Source: Paenibacillus sp. A3 (GTDB lineage: Bacteria; Bacillota; Bacilli; Paenibacillales; NBRC-103111). Taken from it: a stretch of DNA of 43,809 nt. Each line of letters opens with the position of its first letter. Within the stretch, counting starts at the first letter, position 1. The DNA lies in assembly GCF_001399685.1 (NCBI RefSeq), contig NZ_JTHN01000024.1, forward strand, positions 1 through 43,809, written 5' to 3'. Both the position numbers and the translations under genes were made by a program. Shown here piece after piece: positions 24,543-32,823 of this stretch. The notes beneath the pieces are model-generated. The model was not told where the DNA came from. It did not search any database and worked only from the letters and a program-made list of their open reading frames with translations.

Positions 24543-27500
24543 CGCAGGCTTGAACTCGCTCTTCTCGGTTCTTGAGATCTTGTACAGCGGATTGTCATAA
24601 ACCGGCTTCGGCTTTTGCAGTGCACGGCGGTAGTCACATTCAGTACTTGGAAGTTGTCAATGTACCATCCGGCTTTCGATACGGTATTGTCGCTCTTCAG
24701 TCTGAAGCGGATTTGGACCTCTTTCCCGGTGTACTTGTCCAGATTGTAGTAGACGGGGCTCCACTGCTTTCCGCTCGTGTTATGCGAGAATTTGCCCAGC
24801 TCGGACCACGTGTCTCCCCCGTTTGTGGATATTTCCACATAGCCGTAGTCGTAGCCGCTTTCGATTTCAAACCAATGCTGGAACGCCAGCGTTGCATTCG
24901 TCACATTCGTCAGGTTGATGCTCGGAGAAACGAGCGAGGCATCGGCGCCGTTCTCGTAAGTTCCGTCCAGATCCGTTCCCCATACGTTAGGCTTGGATAC
25001 GGCTTCGGCCGGTCCGGGAGCTGTAGGCACTCCCCGTTCCCATTCGTCCTTGGCTCCACTGTGGGTCCATCCGTTATCCGTATTCGAATCAAAAGAATCG
25101 CTGAACAGGATAGCGGGACGGCGAACGGTCAGCGAGGCTTCGTTCGACTTGACGCTTTCGTTGCCGCTGTAATCTTGAGCGGTCACGGCATAATAGTAGG
25201 TGGTATTCTCCACCGTATTCGTATCGGTATACGTTGCCGATGTTACCGTGCCGATGGCTTCATAGCCTGTGCCGGAACGCGTGGAACGGTACACCTTGTA
25301 CTGCTTCAGGTCTTCATCGGCTGGCGGAGTCCAATTTAGCGTGACATTGCCGACAGGGTCCGCCGAAGCGCTCAAGCTGCCAGGAGCTGCCGGGGCGGTT
25401 TGATCCGGCGGCTGGATAGAAAGATCGTCGATATACCATCCCGCCTTCTGCATCGAAGCGTCGCTGGTCAGATTAAACATCAAGGAAATCTCTTGACCCG
25501 CGTACGGCTTCAAGTCCACATACTGCGTTTTCCAGCCCCCGCTGCTTCCCGTGAAGGTCAACAGCGGCACGAAGGCATCGTCGCTGGTCTTGGAGGCGAT
25601 GTACACTTTGCCGAAGTCGATATTATTTTCCAGGTCGTACCAATGCTTGAAGGAGAGCACCGCTCCTTCCGGGCTTGCCGTCAGATCGATCGGCGGGGCA
25701 AGCAAATAGGAGTTGGCGCTGGCCGGATAAGTACCGGTCAGATTCGTGGCAACCACCTTTTGCCCGGAATAGGCGCTCCCCGGACCGCTGCTCGGAACTC
25801 CCCAAGCCCAAGCGCCCCCTTCGCCTCCGGTGGTAAAGCCCATATTGTCTTTCTCGAAATCCTGGAAATAGCCGGGCTTAACGCCGCTGGATACCGGAAT
25901 CTTGTACACGCTGCTGTTAAAGCCGTTGTTGCCGTAATCGTTCACGCGGATATAATATTCCAGCCCTTTCGTATCGAGCAGAAACGCAGGAATCGTCGCT
26001 TCATAGATACCGTCCTTGCTATCGCCCGACTTGCGCTCCATCGGAATGTACGTGTAATGATCCGTTCCTGCAACTCTGGCAAACAATTCGACGGCGTTCA
26101 CCGCTACATTATCTTTCACGCGGGCGGACACACGGGCATCCAGCCCCTTGAAAACGAGGGTTAACGGCGTATGCTCCAATACGGGAGCATCGTCATCGTC
26201 CCCGGCGGTTACGACCTTGCCGGATACCGTACCGACTCCCTCCAGGACGGACCCGACCGCATCAAGCGCGTTGACGATACCGTGACCGTATCCGTTGTTC
26301 GGGGTGACAGGATATTGGCTGTCCGTTCGCTTGGTCGCCGTATCCATAAGGATTTGCTCGAGTTGATCTACCGTCAAGGAATGATTGGCTTGCAGCAGAA
26401 GCCCGGCAATCGCGGTCGTATGCGGGCCGGCCATCGAGGTACCGTTCCAGCCGCCCTCATATTTTCCGCCCGGAACGGAAGAACGGATGTTGACCCCGGG
26501 TGCCGAAACCTCCGGTTTAATCTCGCCGTAAGGAGAAGGACCGAGGAGCGAGAAATCGGCCAAGTTCTTGTTGATGTCGGTCGCACCGGTGGCGAACGCT
26601 TCGGGATAGTTGGCCGGATTGGCTACGGAGCCAGGCCCGCCGGGATTCGTAGCCCGCTTGTTCCCCGCCGAAAATTCAGGGAAAATTTGCGCGTCCCGCC
26701 AAGCTTGAACCATGGGCCGGAACCATTCGTCGAGTCCCGCGCCGCCGCTCCAGGAGTTGTTCACAACATCCGGCGCCAGCTCGGGGTGAAGATTGCCCTG
26801 CGCATCCTTGGGAGCAAGCAGCCACTGGGCACCGTCAAGAATAATGGCGTCGGTCGTGCTCGGGTTGAAGATCCGCACCGCGATCCATTTGGCCCCGGGG
26901 GCTACGCCGATTTGGTTCGTGCCGTTCGCCTCCGAACCGACCATCGTTCCCATCGTATGGGTACCATGGCCGTCTCCGTCAGCGGGCAGCGGCGATCGGC
27001 TGTGGGGGTCGTACCAGCTGAGCTCCGGATTCACGACGTTCCCGGATGCATCCAGTCCCCGCCACTTGCGCTGCAGCGCGGGATGCGTGTACTCCACGCC
27101 CGAATCCAGGTTGGCCACAACGATGCCGGTGCCATCGATGCCCTTGGCCCAAACCTCGGGAGCGTTGACCTGTGAGATGTTCCACTCCACATTGTCCGGT
27201 TTGATCGCATCCGTTTTCACATTGTCCTGTTTGACTGCATCCGTTTTGGCCTCGGCCTCTTTGTCGATTTCCACTTTATCCAGAAACCGCTCTTCATTCG
27301 GCAAAATTTTGTCGACTTCCGGGAGCTGGGCGATATTCTCCATAACGGATTTGCTGCTCGTTACCGCCATCGCGTTGACAATAAAGAAGCTCTTGTAATC
27401 TTTAACTCCCCCCTGCTCAAGTTCTTTCTTGAGATAATGTTCCAATGATTGCTGCGAGCGGGAAGCCGTTTCGCGGAGCGTGCTGACAACGGAGCTCCGT

Positions 27501-27808
27501 CTGGCGAGCTTGATTGCGGCCGGTGTGGCCTTTTCGAGAGTGAGTTTTTGCAGGGCATTTTTGGAAGCGGCTGTCGTATCCGCCTGCTCTTTCATTTTAA
27601 CGAGGTAAGTGACGTATTCGTCATCGGCAAACTGCTGGCTGAGCTTGGAAGAAACTTTATCGGTGACGATGTGGGGAGAGCTGGATTTGAGATCGGTCTT
27701 TTGAGAGACGCTTGTGTTATCGGCACTGGCCGGATAACTGAAGGTTAGCGAGAGGAGAATGGCCATCCCCAGGGAAAGATGCTTGCTTAACTTTTTATGC
27801 TTCAACAA
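24539..27808 (-). CDS. Secreted S8 subtilisin-like serine protease, N-terminal part (frameshifted)
   Basis: 1089 codons. Signal peptide (about 1-30), I9-like propeptide (about 60-165), then the subtilase domain with Asp235 (VANLDSGVEYTHP), His281 (GHGTHTMG), oxyanion Asn in VVNNSWSGG, and Ser458 (NGTSMAGPH). Next come an Ig-like part, a jelly-roll MAM-like module (about 650-800), a fibronectin III domain (APGSLSASADP...) and a second jelly-roll (FSDSFDSNTDNGWTHSG...GWYIDNF). The last 25 or so residues (HCKSRSRF...) are basic nonsense after a -1 shift. TTG start, with AAAGGAG about ten bases upstream; an ATG closer to it opens only a six-codon frame. Resembles bacillopeptidase F/Vpr-type extracellular proteases. 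Confidence 0.85.
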   Translation of the reverse strand: MLKHKKLSKHLSLGMAILLSLTFSYPASADNTSVSQKTDLKSSSPHIVTDKVSSKLSQQFADDEYVTYLVKMKEQADTTAASKNALQKLTLEKATPAAIKLARRSSVVSTLRETASRSQQSLEHYLKKELEQGGVKDYKSFFIVNAMAVTSSKSVMENIAQLPEVDKILPNEERFLDKVEIDKEAEAKTDAVKQDNVKTDAIKPDNVEWNISQVNAPEVWAKGIDGTGIVVANLDSGVEYTHPALQRKWRGLDASGNVVNPELSWYDPHSRSPLPADGDGHGTHTMGTMVGSEANGTNQIGVAPGAKWIAVRIFNPSTTDAIILDGAQWLLAPKDAQGNLHPELAPDVVNNSWSGGAGLDEWFRPMVQAWRDAQIFPEFSAGNKRATNPGGPGSVANPANYPEAFATGATDINKNLADFSLLGPSPYGEIKPEVSAPGVNIRSSVPGGKYEGGWNGTSMAGPHTTAIAGLLLQANHSLTVDQLEQILMDTATKRTDSQYPVTPNNGYGHGIVNALDAVGSVLEGVGTVSGKVVTAGDDDDAPVLEHTPLTLVFKGLDARVSARVKDNVAVNAVELFARVAGTDHYTYIPMERKSGDSKDGIYEATIPAFLLDTKGLEYYIRVNDYGNNGFNSSVYKIPVSSGVKPGYFQDFEKDNMGFTTGGEGGAWAWGVPSSGPGSAYSGQKVVATNLTGTYPASANSYLLAPPIDLTASPEGAVLSFKHWYDLENNIDFGKVYIASKTSDDAFVPLLTFTGSSGGWKTQYVDLKPYAGQEISLMFNLTSDASMQKAGWYIDDLSIQPPDQTAPAAPGSLSASADPVGNVTLNWTPPADEDLKQYKVYRSTRSGTGYEAIGTVTSATYTDTNTVENTTYYYAVTAQDYSGNESVKSNEASLTVRRPAILFSDSFDSNTDNGWTHSGAKDEWERGVPTAPGPAEAVSKPNVWGTDLDGTYENGADASLVSPSINLTNVTNATLAFQHWFEIESGYDYGYVEISTNGGDTWSELGKFSHNTSGKQWSPVYYNLDKYTGKEVQIRFRLKSDNTVSKAGWYIDNFQVLNVTTAVHCKSRSRFMTIRCTRSQEPRRASSSLR
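27188..27247 (-). repeat. 30-bp tandem duplication inside the subtilase gene
   Basis: The protein reads KTDAVKQDNV then KTDAIKPDNV at residues about 188-207, between the propeptide and the catalytic domain; the DNA is a near-exact direct repeat. It lengthens the probable processing linker. Confidence 0.75.
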
Positions 27809-28093
27809 TATTCATCCGCTCCTTTGACTTGGTTTCAGCAAATTCGTGGCGTCCTCCAGAGAGAACATCTGCGGATCTGGTTGCTTTCAAGTCATGCCTT
27901 ACCGGAATGAGAGTTGGCGAACAATCACCTCCAAACAGGGACGAAGCAAGGGAATTCGTTTGTCGAAGCCTATCCCTATGAGATTTTAATAGAGTAGTTG
28001 ATAATGATGATAGTATAATATTGTAAAATAAGATGCACAAGAACAATTATGTAAATTTATACAATAAAATAAGAAAATGGTATGCAAGCACTA

Positions 28094-28138
28094 CAAAAAA
28101 GCGCTCCAAAAGATCGGTAATCCGGTCTCTTCGAGCGC
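28094..28138 (-). terminator. Terminator of the GH4 gene
   Basis: Minus strand GCGCTC (28138-28133) pairs with GAGCGC (28106-28101), with an inner AGACCGGATTACCGATCT hairpin, followed by TTTTTT. Confidence 0.85.
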
Positions 28139-28185
28139 CCGCGAATTTTCAATATATCTTATTTACCATACTTTCGACAGCTTAT

Positions 28186-29484
28186 TCACCGATATTTCGG
28201 CAGCCAATCGCCATGCGCCTCGATCAGATCGTCGCACAGCGCCACGATATCATCGATCGACAGCTCTGCCGACGTATGCGGGTCCAGCAACGCGGCATGG
28301 TAAATGTGCTCCTTTTTGCCGGTGACGGCCGCTTCCAGCGTCAGCAGCTGGGTGTTGATGTTCGTGCGGTTGAGCGCGGCAAGCTGAGGCGGCAGATCCC
28401 CGACATACGTCGGCGTCACGCCGCTCGCATCGACAAGGCACGGCACCTCGACGCACGCTTCCTTCGGCAAATTCGTAATAAGTCCGGTATTCATCACGTT
28501 GCCGCCGATCTTGAACGGCTTATCCGTCTCCATCGCTTCGAGCATATACGAGGCGTACTCATTTGAACGGCTGTGTGTCAGGCTCTTGTCGTTGACCAGT
28601 TCCTCGCGCATCGTCTTCCATTTCTCGATCTGGTGGATGCAGCGGCGCGGGTATTCGTCCAGCGGAATGTTGAACCGCTCGATCAGCTCGGGGTACTTCT
28701 TCTTGATAAAGTAAGGGTGATATTCGGCGTTATGCTCCGAGGATTCCGTCACATAATAGCCGAACCGGAACATCAGCTCGTAGCGCACCATATCCCCATG
28801 CTTCTCCTTCTGCTTCTCCGAAGCGCGGCGCTTGATCTCGGGATACAGGTCCACGCCGTCCTTCGTCACCTCCAGCAGCCAGGCCATATGGTTGATGCCA
28901 GCGATCTTTGCCTGCACCCCATTGCTGTCCAGCCCCAGGCTGCGGAACAGATGCGGCACACATGCCTGTACGCTGTGGCACAGCCCCACCGTTTTGACAC
29001 CGCCGTATGTAATCATCGCATTGGTCAAGACCGCCATCGGGTTCGTGTAATTGAAGAACCAGGCGTCCGGACACACCTCTTGGATGTCCTTGGCAAAATC
29101 CAGCATGACCGGAATGGTGCGCAGGTTCCGAAAAATACCGCCGATCCCGATCGTATCGGCAATCGTTTGACGTAGGCCGTACTTCTTAGGAATTTCAAAA
29201 TCCGTAATCGTGCAAGGATCGTACCCGCCGACCTGGATGGCGTTCACGACATATTTCGCGCCGCGCAGCGCTTCCTTCCGGTCCGTATACGCTTTCACCT
29301 TGCAGCCGCTGCCGAGTGAGCTTTTCAGATTGTTCAGCATGTTCTCGGAATCCTTCAGCCGCTCCAAGTCGATGTCGAACAATGCCAGCTCGAACTCCTG
29401 CAGCGCCGGCGTGAGCATTACGTCGCCGAGCACGTTTTTGGCGAATACGGTACTGCCTGCTCCAAGAAAAGTAATCTTTGCCAT
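28186..29484 (-). CDS. melA: GH4 alpha-galactosidase
   Basis: 432 residues from ATG 29484, with GGGAGG eight bases upstream. GH4 enzymes use NAD+ and a divalent metal and cleave by oxidation-elimination. The NAD motif FLGAGSTVF, the ITDFEIPKKYGLRQTIADTIG block, NYTNPMAV, the metal ligands in GLCHSVQ and GINHMAW all match MelA-type alpha-galactosidases. It would release galactose from melibiose or raffinose-type sugars in the cytosol. The promoter region carries AraC-type repeats, and the nearby AraC gene is the likely regulator. Confidence 0.9.
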   Translation of the reverse strand: MAKITFLGAGSTVFAKNVLGDVMLTPALQEFELALFDIDLERLKDSENMLNNLKSSLGSGCKVKAYTDRKEALRGAKYVVNAIQVGGYDPCTITDFEIPKKYGLRQTIADTIGIGGIFRNLRTIPVMLDFAKDIQEVCPDAWFFNYTNPMAVLTNAMITYGGVKTVGLCHSVQACVPHLFRSLGLDSNGVQAKIAGINHMAWLLEVTKDGVDLYPEIKRRASEKQKEKHGDMVRYELMFRFGYYVTESSEHNAEYHPYFIKKKYPELIERFNIPLDEYPRRCIHQIEKWKTMREELVNDKSLTHSRSNEYASYMLEAMETDKPFKIGGNVMNTGLITNLPKEACVEVPCLVDASGVTPTYVGDLPPQLAALNRTNINTQLLTLEAAVTGKKEHIYHAALLDPHTSAELSIDDIVALCDDLIEAHGDWLPKYR

Positions 29485-29532
29485 CTTTTTTGCCTCCCCG
29501 CTTGTGGAAACGTCATGGTCTTGCCTGCTTTG

Positions 29533-29590
29533 ACTATACTCCGCTTCGCCGGGAATGCATATGGACACAAACCACTTTCGTATGGAGAGA
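29533..29590 (-). promoter_or_regulatory. Activator-type melA promoter with AraC-like direct repeats
   Basis: On the minus strand the repeat TCCATA occurs at 29586-29581 and 29565-29560, exactly 21 bp apart. A -10 TATAGT follows at 29538-29533. No consensus -35 exists: its place overlaps the second repeat. This is the arrangement of a class II promoter that needs an AraC-family activator. Confidence 0.55.
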
Positions 29591-29601
29591 TGTAGTGCGT
29601 C

Positions 29602-30030
29602 TTATTTCTTTTCAGCCACCCACATTAAAATTTGCAGAACCGTAATCAGCACGAATGCGACCAGCGCCAGGAACGGAATCGTGACGAACCCGAACCAATC
29701 GATATAGTCCAAGTCGCATGGAACCGGGCCGCACGCCGCTGCTCCGGTCTTGAACCACTCGGTCTTCTGCATCAGATAATGGTATAACGAAATGCCTCCG
29801 CCCCAAATGGACATCGGCAGCACATACAGGTACATATGTCGTTCCTTGCGCACGGCTGCGATGCCCAGTATAATCACGAGTGGATACATCAGGATGCGCT
29901 GGTACCAGCACAGCTTGCATGGAGTAAACATCATAATCTCCGAAAAATACAGGCTTCCCAGCGTAGCCGTGAGCGCCACAACCCATGACAGATGGTGCCC
30001 GTTCTCCCGGATGGTCTGTTTCCAATTCAT
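29602..30030 (-). CDS. bdbC: Thiol-disulfide oxidoreductase, DsbB-like
   Basis: 142 residues, four membrane helices. The two redox pairs of the DsbB/BdbC family are present: CKLC followed by WYQR after helix 1-2, and Cys-x4-Cys in CGPVPC. It reoxidises an extracellular thiol oxidase (BdbD in Bacillus), passing electrons to quinone. No bdbD lies next to it here, unlike the usual bdbDC pair. The gene lies upstream of melA on the same strand, 117 bases away. Confidence 0.9.
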   Translation of the reverse strand: MNWKQTIRENGHHLSWVVALTATLGSLYFSEIMMFTPCKLCWYQRILMYPLVIILGIAAVRKERHMYLYVLPMSIWGGGISLYHYLMQKTEWFKTGAAACGPVPCDLDYIDWFGFVTIPFLALVAFVLITVLQILMWVAEKK

Positions 30031-30145
30031 TCGTCAATCTCTCCCTTCTTTCTTGTCTACATCATATCAAAACTGACGGAGGTGTACCATCATAGCTCAC
30101 GTCTATCACGAGGCGGCGTTCAATCCCCACCCCGGCAAAGGCGAG

Positions 30146-31030
30146 TTGACCGTGCTGTTCGCAGGCCACGCCCAGACCGCAGCGCAGCACAAGGTCGGAC
30201 CGCAGGTGCTGGACTATCATTTGGTGCATACGGTCGTTTCGGGGCGGGGAAATTTTCGCTGCCTGCATCGGGATTACCGTCTGGAGCGAGGCAACAGCTT
30301 CTTTATTTTTCCGGGCGAGCTGGTCACCTACGTTTCGGATTCCTCGGAGCCGTGGGCTTACCGCTGGGTCGGCTTCAAGGGCGAATGTGCGGACGAGTTT
30401 TTAAGCAAGGCCGGCATCTCCCCGGATAAACCGGTGATTTCCTCCGACCGATTGCGCCGATTGACAGCGCTTTATTATCAATTGGAAAAGACGCTGCAGC
30501 TCGCCAAGCCCGGCTGCGATATGCAAGCAGGCGGTTACTTGCGCCTCTTGCTAGGCGAATATGCACAGGACCGGATGCGGGAGGAGGTGCCGAAAGAAGA
30601 AGGCTCGGTCATTCAGCAGCAGGTGGAACAGGCGATTCGGTGGTTGACCCTGCAGTATTATCAGCCGATCTCCATCGAGCAGATGGCCCGGACGCTCGGG
30701 TACCACCGGACGCACCTGTCCAAAATGTTCAAGCAGCACACCGGCCTGTCGCCGATGCAGTTTTTGCTAAAAATTCGCATGGAGCGCGCGAAGCTGCTGC
30801 TTCAGGGTCCGCTGACGATCGAGCAGGTCGCCTCCTCCGTCGGCTTTGGCGATGCGCTGTACTTCTCCAAGCAGTTCAAAAAATATTGCGGGCACTCGCC
30901 CTCCGAATACCGTCACAGCCAGCAGGTCAATCCGTACGACTGCGGAGGAGAGCAACCTTTGGGCAAACCGGCGCGTCTTGGGGGAAGGAAGACTCCAACA
31001 CACGAACGGAAAGGAGAATGTTCCCGATGA
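30146..31030 (+). CDS. AraC family transcriptional regulator (cupin plus double HTH)
   Basis: 294 residues from TTG 30146. A cupin sugar-sensing domain (VLDYHLVHTVVSGRGNFRCL, SFFIFPGELVTY) precedes two HTH motifs (PISIEQMARTLGYHRTHLSKMFKQHTG; TIEQVASSVGFGDALYFSKQFKKYCGHSPSEYR). A coding-like segment (AHVYHEAAFNPHPGKGE) extends in frame upstream to a perfect GGAGGTG at 30078-30084, but the only triplets at good spacing are ATC/ATA, so the real start may be non-canonical. The tail after the second HTH is unusually long and basic. Likely controls melA. Confidence 0.85.
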   Translation: MTVLFAGHAQTAAQHKVGPQVLDYHLVHTVVSGRGNFRCLHRDYRLERGNSFFIFPGELVTYVSDSSEPWAYRWVGFKGECADEFLSKAGISPDKPVISSDRLRRLTALYYQLEKTLQLAKPGCDMQAGGYLRLLLGEYAQDRMREEVPKEEGSVIQQQVEQAIRWLTLQYYQPISIEQMARTLGYHRTHLSKMFKQHTGLSPMQFLLKIRMERAKLLLQGPLTIEQVASSVGFGDALYFSKQFKKYCGHSPSEYRHSQQVNPYDCGGEQPLGKPARLGGRKTPTHERKGECSR

Positions 31031-31536
31031 GACGCTATTTCCCGGTAGCCTTGCTTCTGATCTGTGTCCTTGGGCTGGTATGGCCTGCGGGAGAGGCAAA
31101 CGCGCTATCCTGTGCCAGACAACCGTCCGTCAATGAGGAATTCGCCCGCAGCACGGTCGTATTTCATGGCAAAGCCGTTGGCGAGAGAGGAAACGGAGCA
31201 ATCACATTCGAAGTGGCAGAGACCTGGAAGGGCGTCACTTCCGGCAAAATCGACGTGCAGGTAAGCACCATGTGGATGCCGGTGCAGCAAGGTGAGGCGT
31301 ATCTCGTCTACGCTGCCCAGAAAAACGGAGTGCTGACTGCGCACCTCTGCGGCCGAACGGCGCTGTGGGAGCTGAGAAGCGGGGATACGGCGTCTTTTCC
31401 CCCGGCATCCTTTACGCCCAAGGGCTCCCCGTCAGCGCCATGGAGCTTGACGGTGATCGGAATGATCGCGATGCTCGTATTTGTGGTTTTGCTGACAAAC
31501 TTCGTGATTGCACGCCGTGATCCCAAACGAAAATAA
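31027..31536 (+). CDS. Exported, C-terminally anchored small protein (TIMP/NTR-like)
   Basis: 169 residues; ATG 31027 has AAAGGAG ten bases upstream. A signal peptide (MRRYFPVALLLICVLG...) ends at ANALS; the mature part begins with SCA. The pattern SCARQPS...STVVFHGKAVG...TFEVAETWKG...YLVYAAQ...CGRT resembles NTR/TIMP-like beta-barrels with a Cys pair (near residues 29 and 108). A membrane helix and RRDPKRK close the protein. It overlaps the 3' end of the AraC gene by four bases. Function unknown. Confidence 0.75.
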   Translation: MRRYFPVALLLICVLGLVWPAGEANALSCARQPSVNEEFARSTVVFHGKAVGERGNGAITFEVAETWKGVTSGKIDVQVSTMWMPVQQGEAYLVYAAQKNGVLTAHLCGRTALWELRSGDTASFPPASFTPKGSPSAPWSLTVIGMIAMLVFVVLLTNFVIARRDPKRK

Positions 31537-31580
31537 GCGGACAGCCGCCTTCAAAGTCGAAAGCGCTGCCCGCTTATTTT
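31530..31580. terminator. Bidirectional terminator
   Basis: AAATAAGCGG-a-CAGC pairs with GCTG-c-CCGCTTATTT around the stop at 31536. A convergent gene ends at 31606. Confidence 0.8.
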
Positions 31581-31605
31581 CCATGTCTTTTAGAACAATA
31601 CGGCC

Positions 31606-32823
31606 TTACACCGAGAAGCTGTACGCTACCTCGTCCGCTTCGTGCCGGACCAGTCCGGTCCATTGCTCCCGCGGCACAAGATCGACCACGGCTTTGACGG
31701 CGATCCGGCCGAAATCCAGCTGCGGCACCTGATCAAGCGTCAGCCGGTCGGTCATCAATCTGCCCAGCAGGCCGGGAAAACGGGCTTCCATCTGCTTCAA
31801 CCGGTACAGCCCGGTTTCAAAGTCCTTGCGCGACGCGTTCACCGAACCTAGCACGCATTTATTCTCCAGTACCAACTCCTGGTTAATCTGGTCGGAGGAA
31901 ATCCAGATGCTCCGGTTGCCCGGGGTTACCCCGAGGAGCGCCAGCACGCCGTTCGGCCCCAAGGCGGCCATCGCGTCAAACGCGAGCGGGCTGTAGCCCG
32001 TGCATTCGAAGATGAGGTCCGCGCGCCGGCCGTTTCGCTGCAGGAACGTCCCCAGCGCGGATACCACGGGAGCGCCCCCTGAGTCCGCCGGGGCTGCCGC
32101 TTCGTCTTCCACCCGCGCGTACATCGCTCCGCAGGCCCGTACCAATTCCGCCCCGACCGAATCGTCCGGTGATTTCGACCATACCACGGTATCCAATCCC
32201 AGGCACCGGCACGTAAGTGCGGCGAGCAGCCCAAGCGGTCCCGAGCCGAGCACTACAGCCGTTCTCGGCTGCCAGACGAGCCGCTGCTGAATGCGCTGCA
32301 CCTCGTTCCACACCTTCTCGACAATGCTCTGCGGCTCGGCCAAGATCCCGTAGGCGAGACTTCCCGCGGGCACCTTGACCAAATATCTCGCATCCTCAAC
32401 ATAATAGTCCGACAAATACCCGTGCGCACCCCGGATGCCGCGTTCCGTATACTGCCCCGTTTCGCAGAAGTCCTGCTGCCCGTTGCGGCAGTTGACGCAG
32501 CCCGGGTCAGCGCACGGCCTGCGCACCAAGGCGCAGACCGCGTCTCCCGGCGCGAATCCCGTGGCCGGGTCGGCCTCTTCCACGACACCGAGCGATTCGT
32601 GCCCGATCGTCAGCGACGTTTCGCCCGCCGGCGGTACGCCGTACTTTTCGCTCATGATCTCGCGGTCCGTCCCGTCAAGCCCGATGCAGAGCACGCGGAC
32701 GAGCACGTCCGTCTTCGTCTGCCGCCCGGGACGCTTGACCTCGACCAGCTCCAGCTTCGGCGACGCCGCCCCGGCTCCCGCTCCGCCCGCAGGTGCAAGA
32801 CCGGTTACGCGCACCGTCTTCAT
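31606..32823 (-). CDS. Glucose 1-dehydrogenase-like zinc alcohol dehydrogenase (MDR family)
   Basis: 405 residues from ATG 32823, whose ATGA overlaps the GH15 stop; the frame upstream to 33132 lies within GH15. It resembles the archaeal/bacterial glucose dehydrogenases: LCIGLDGTDREI, GHESLGVV, a structural-zinc loop CADPGCVNCRNGQQDFCETG, AEPQSIVEKVW, NADP-binding VLGSGPLGLLAAL, and the glucose-DH C-terminal domain. The catalytic zinc position has Asp (LDGTD) where most have Cys (xCGTD); Haloferax enzyme also has Asp. It would oxidise glucose to gluconolactone, fitting its coupling to a glucoamylase-like gene. Confidence 0.85.
   Translation of the reverse strand: MKTVRVTGLAPAGGAGAGAASPKLELVEVKRPGRQTKTDVLVRVLCIGLDGTDREIMSEKYGVPPAGETSLTIGHESLGVVEEADPATGFAPGDAVCALVRRPCADPGCVNCRNGQQDFCETGQYTERGIRGAHGYLSDYYVEDARYLVKVPAGSLAYGILAEPQSIVEKVWNEVQRIQQRLVWQPRTAVVLGSGPLGLLAALTCRCLGLDTVVWSKSPDDSVGAELVRACGAMYARVEDEAAAPADSGGAPVVSALGTFLQRNGRRADLIFECTGYSPLAFDAMAALGPNGVLALLGVTPGNRSIWISSDQINQELVLENKCVLGSVNASRKDFETGLYRLKQMEARFPGLLGRLMTDRLTLDQVPQLDFGRIAVKAVVDLVPREQWTGLVRHEADEVAYSFSV

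Noticed and set aside
24608..24645. Programmed -1 frameshifting in the subtilase
   Set aside because: No X-XXY-YYZ heptamer at the shift and no clear stimulatory stem; indel or sequencing error is simpler.
27809..28032. Riboswitch in the leader of the subtilase gene
   Set aside because: The leader is long and has repeats of ATTCGT, but I could not match it to c-di-AMP, c-di-GMP, SAM, cobalamin or other known classes.
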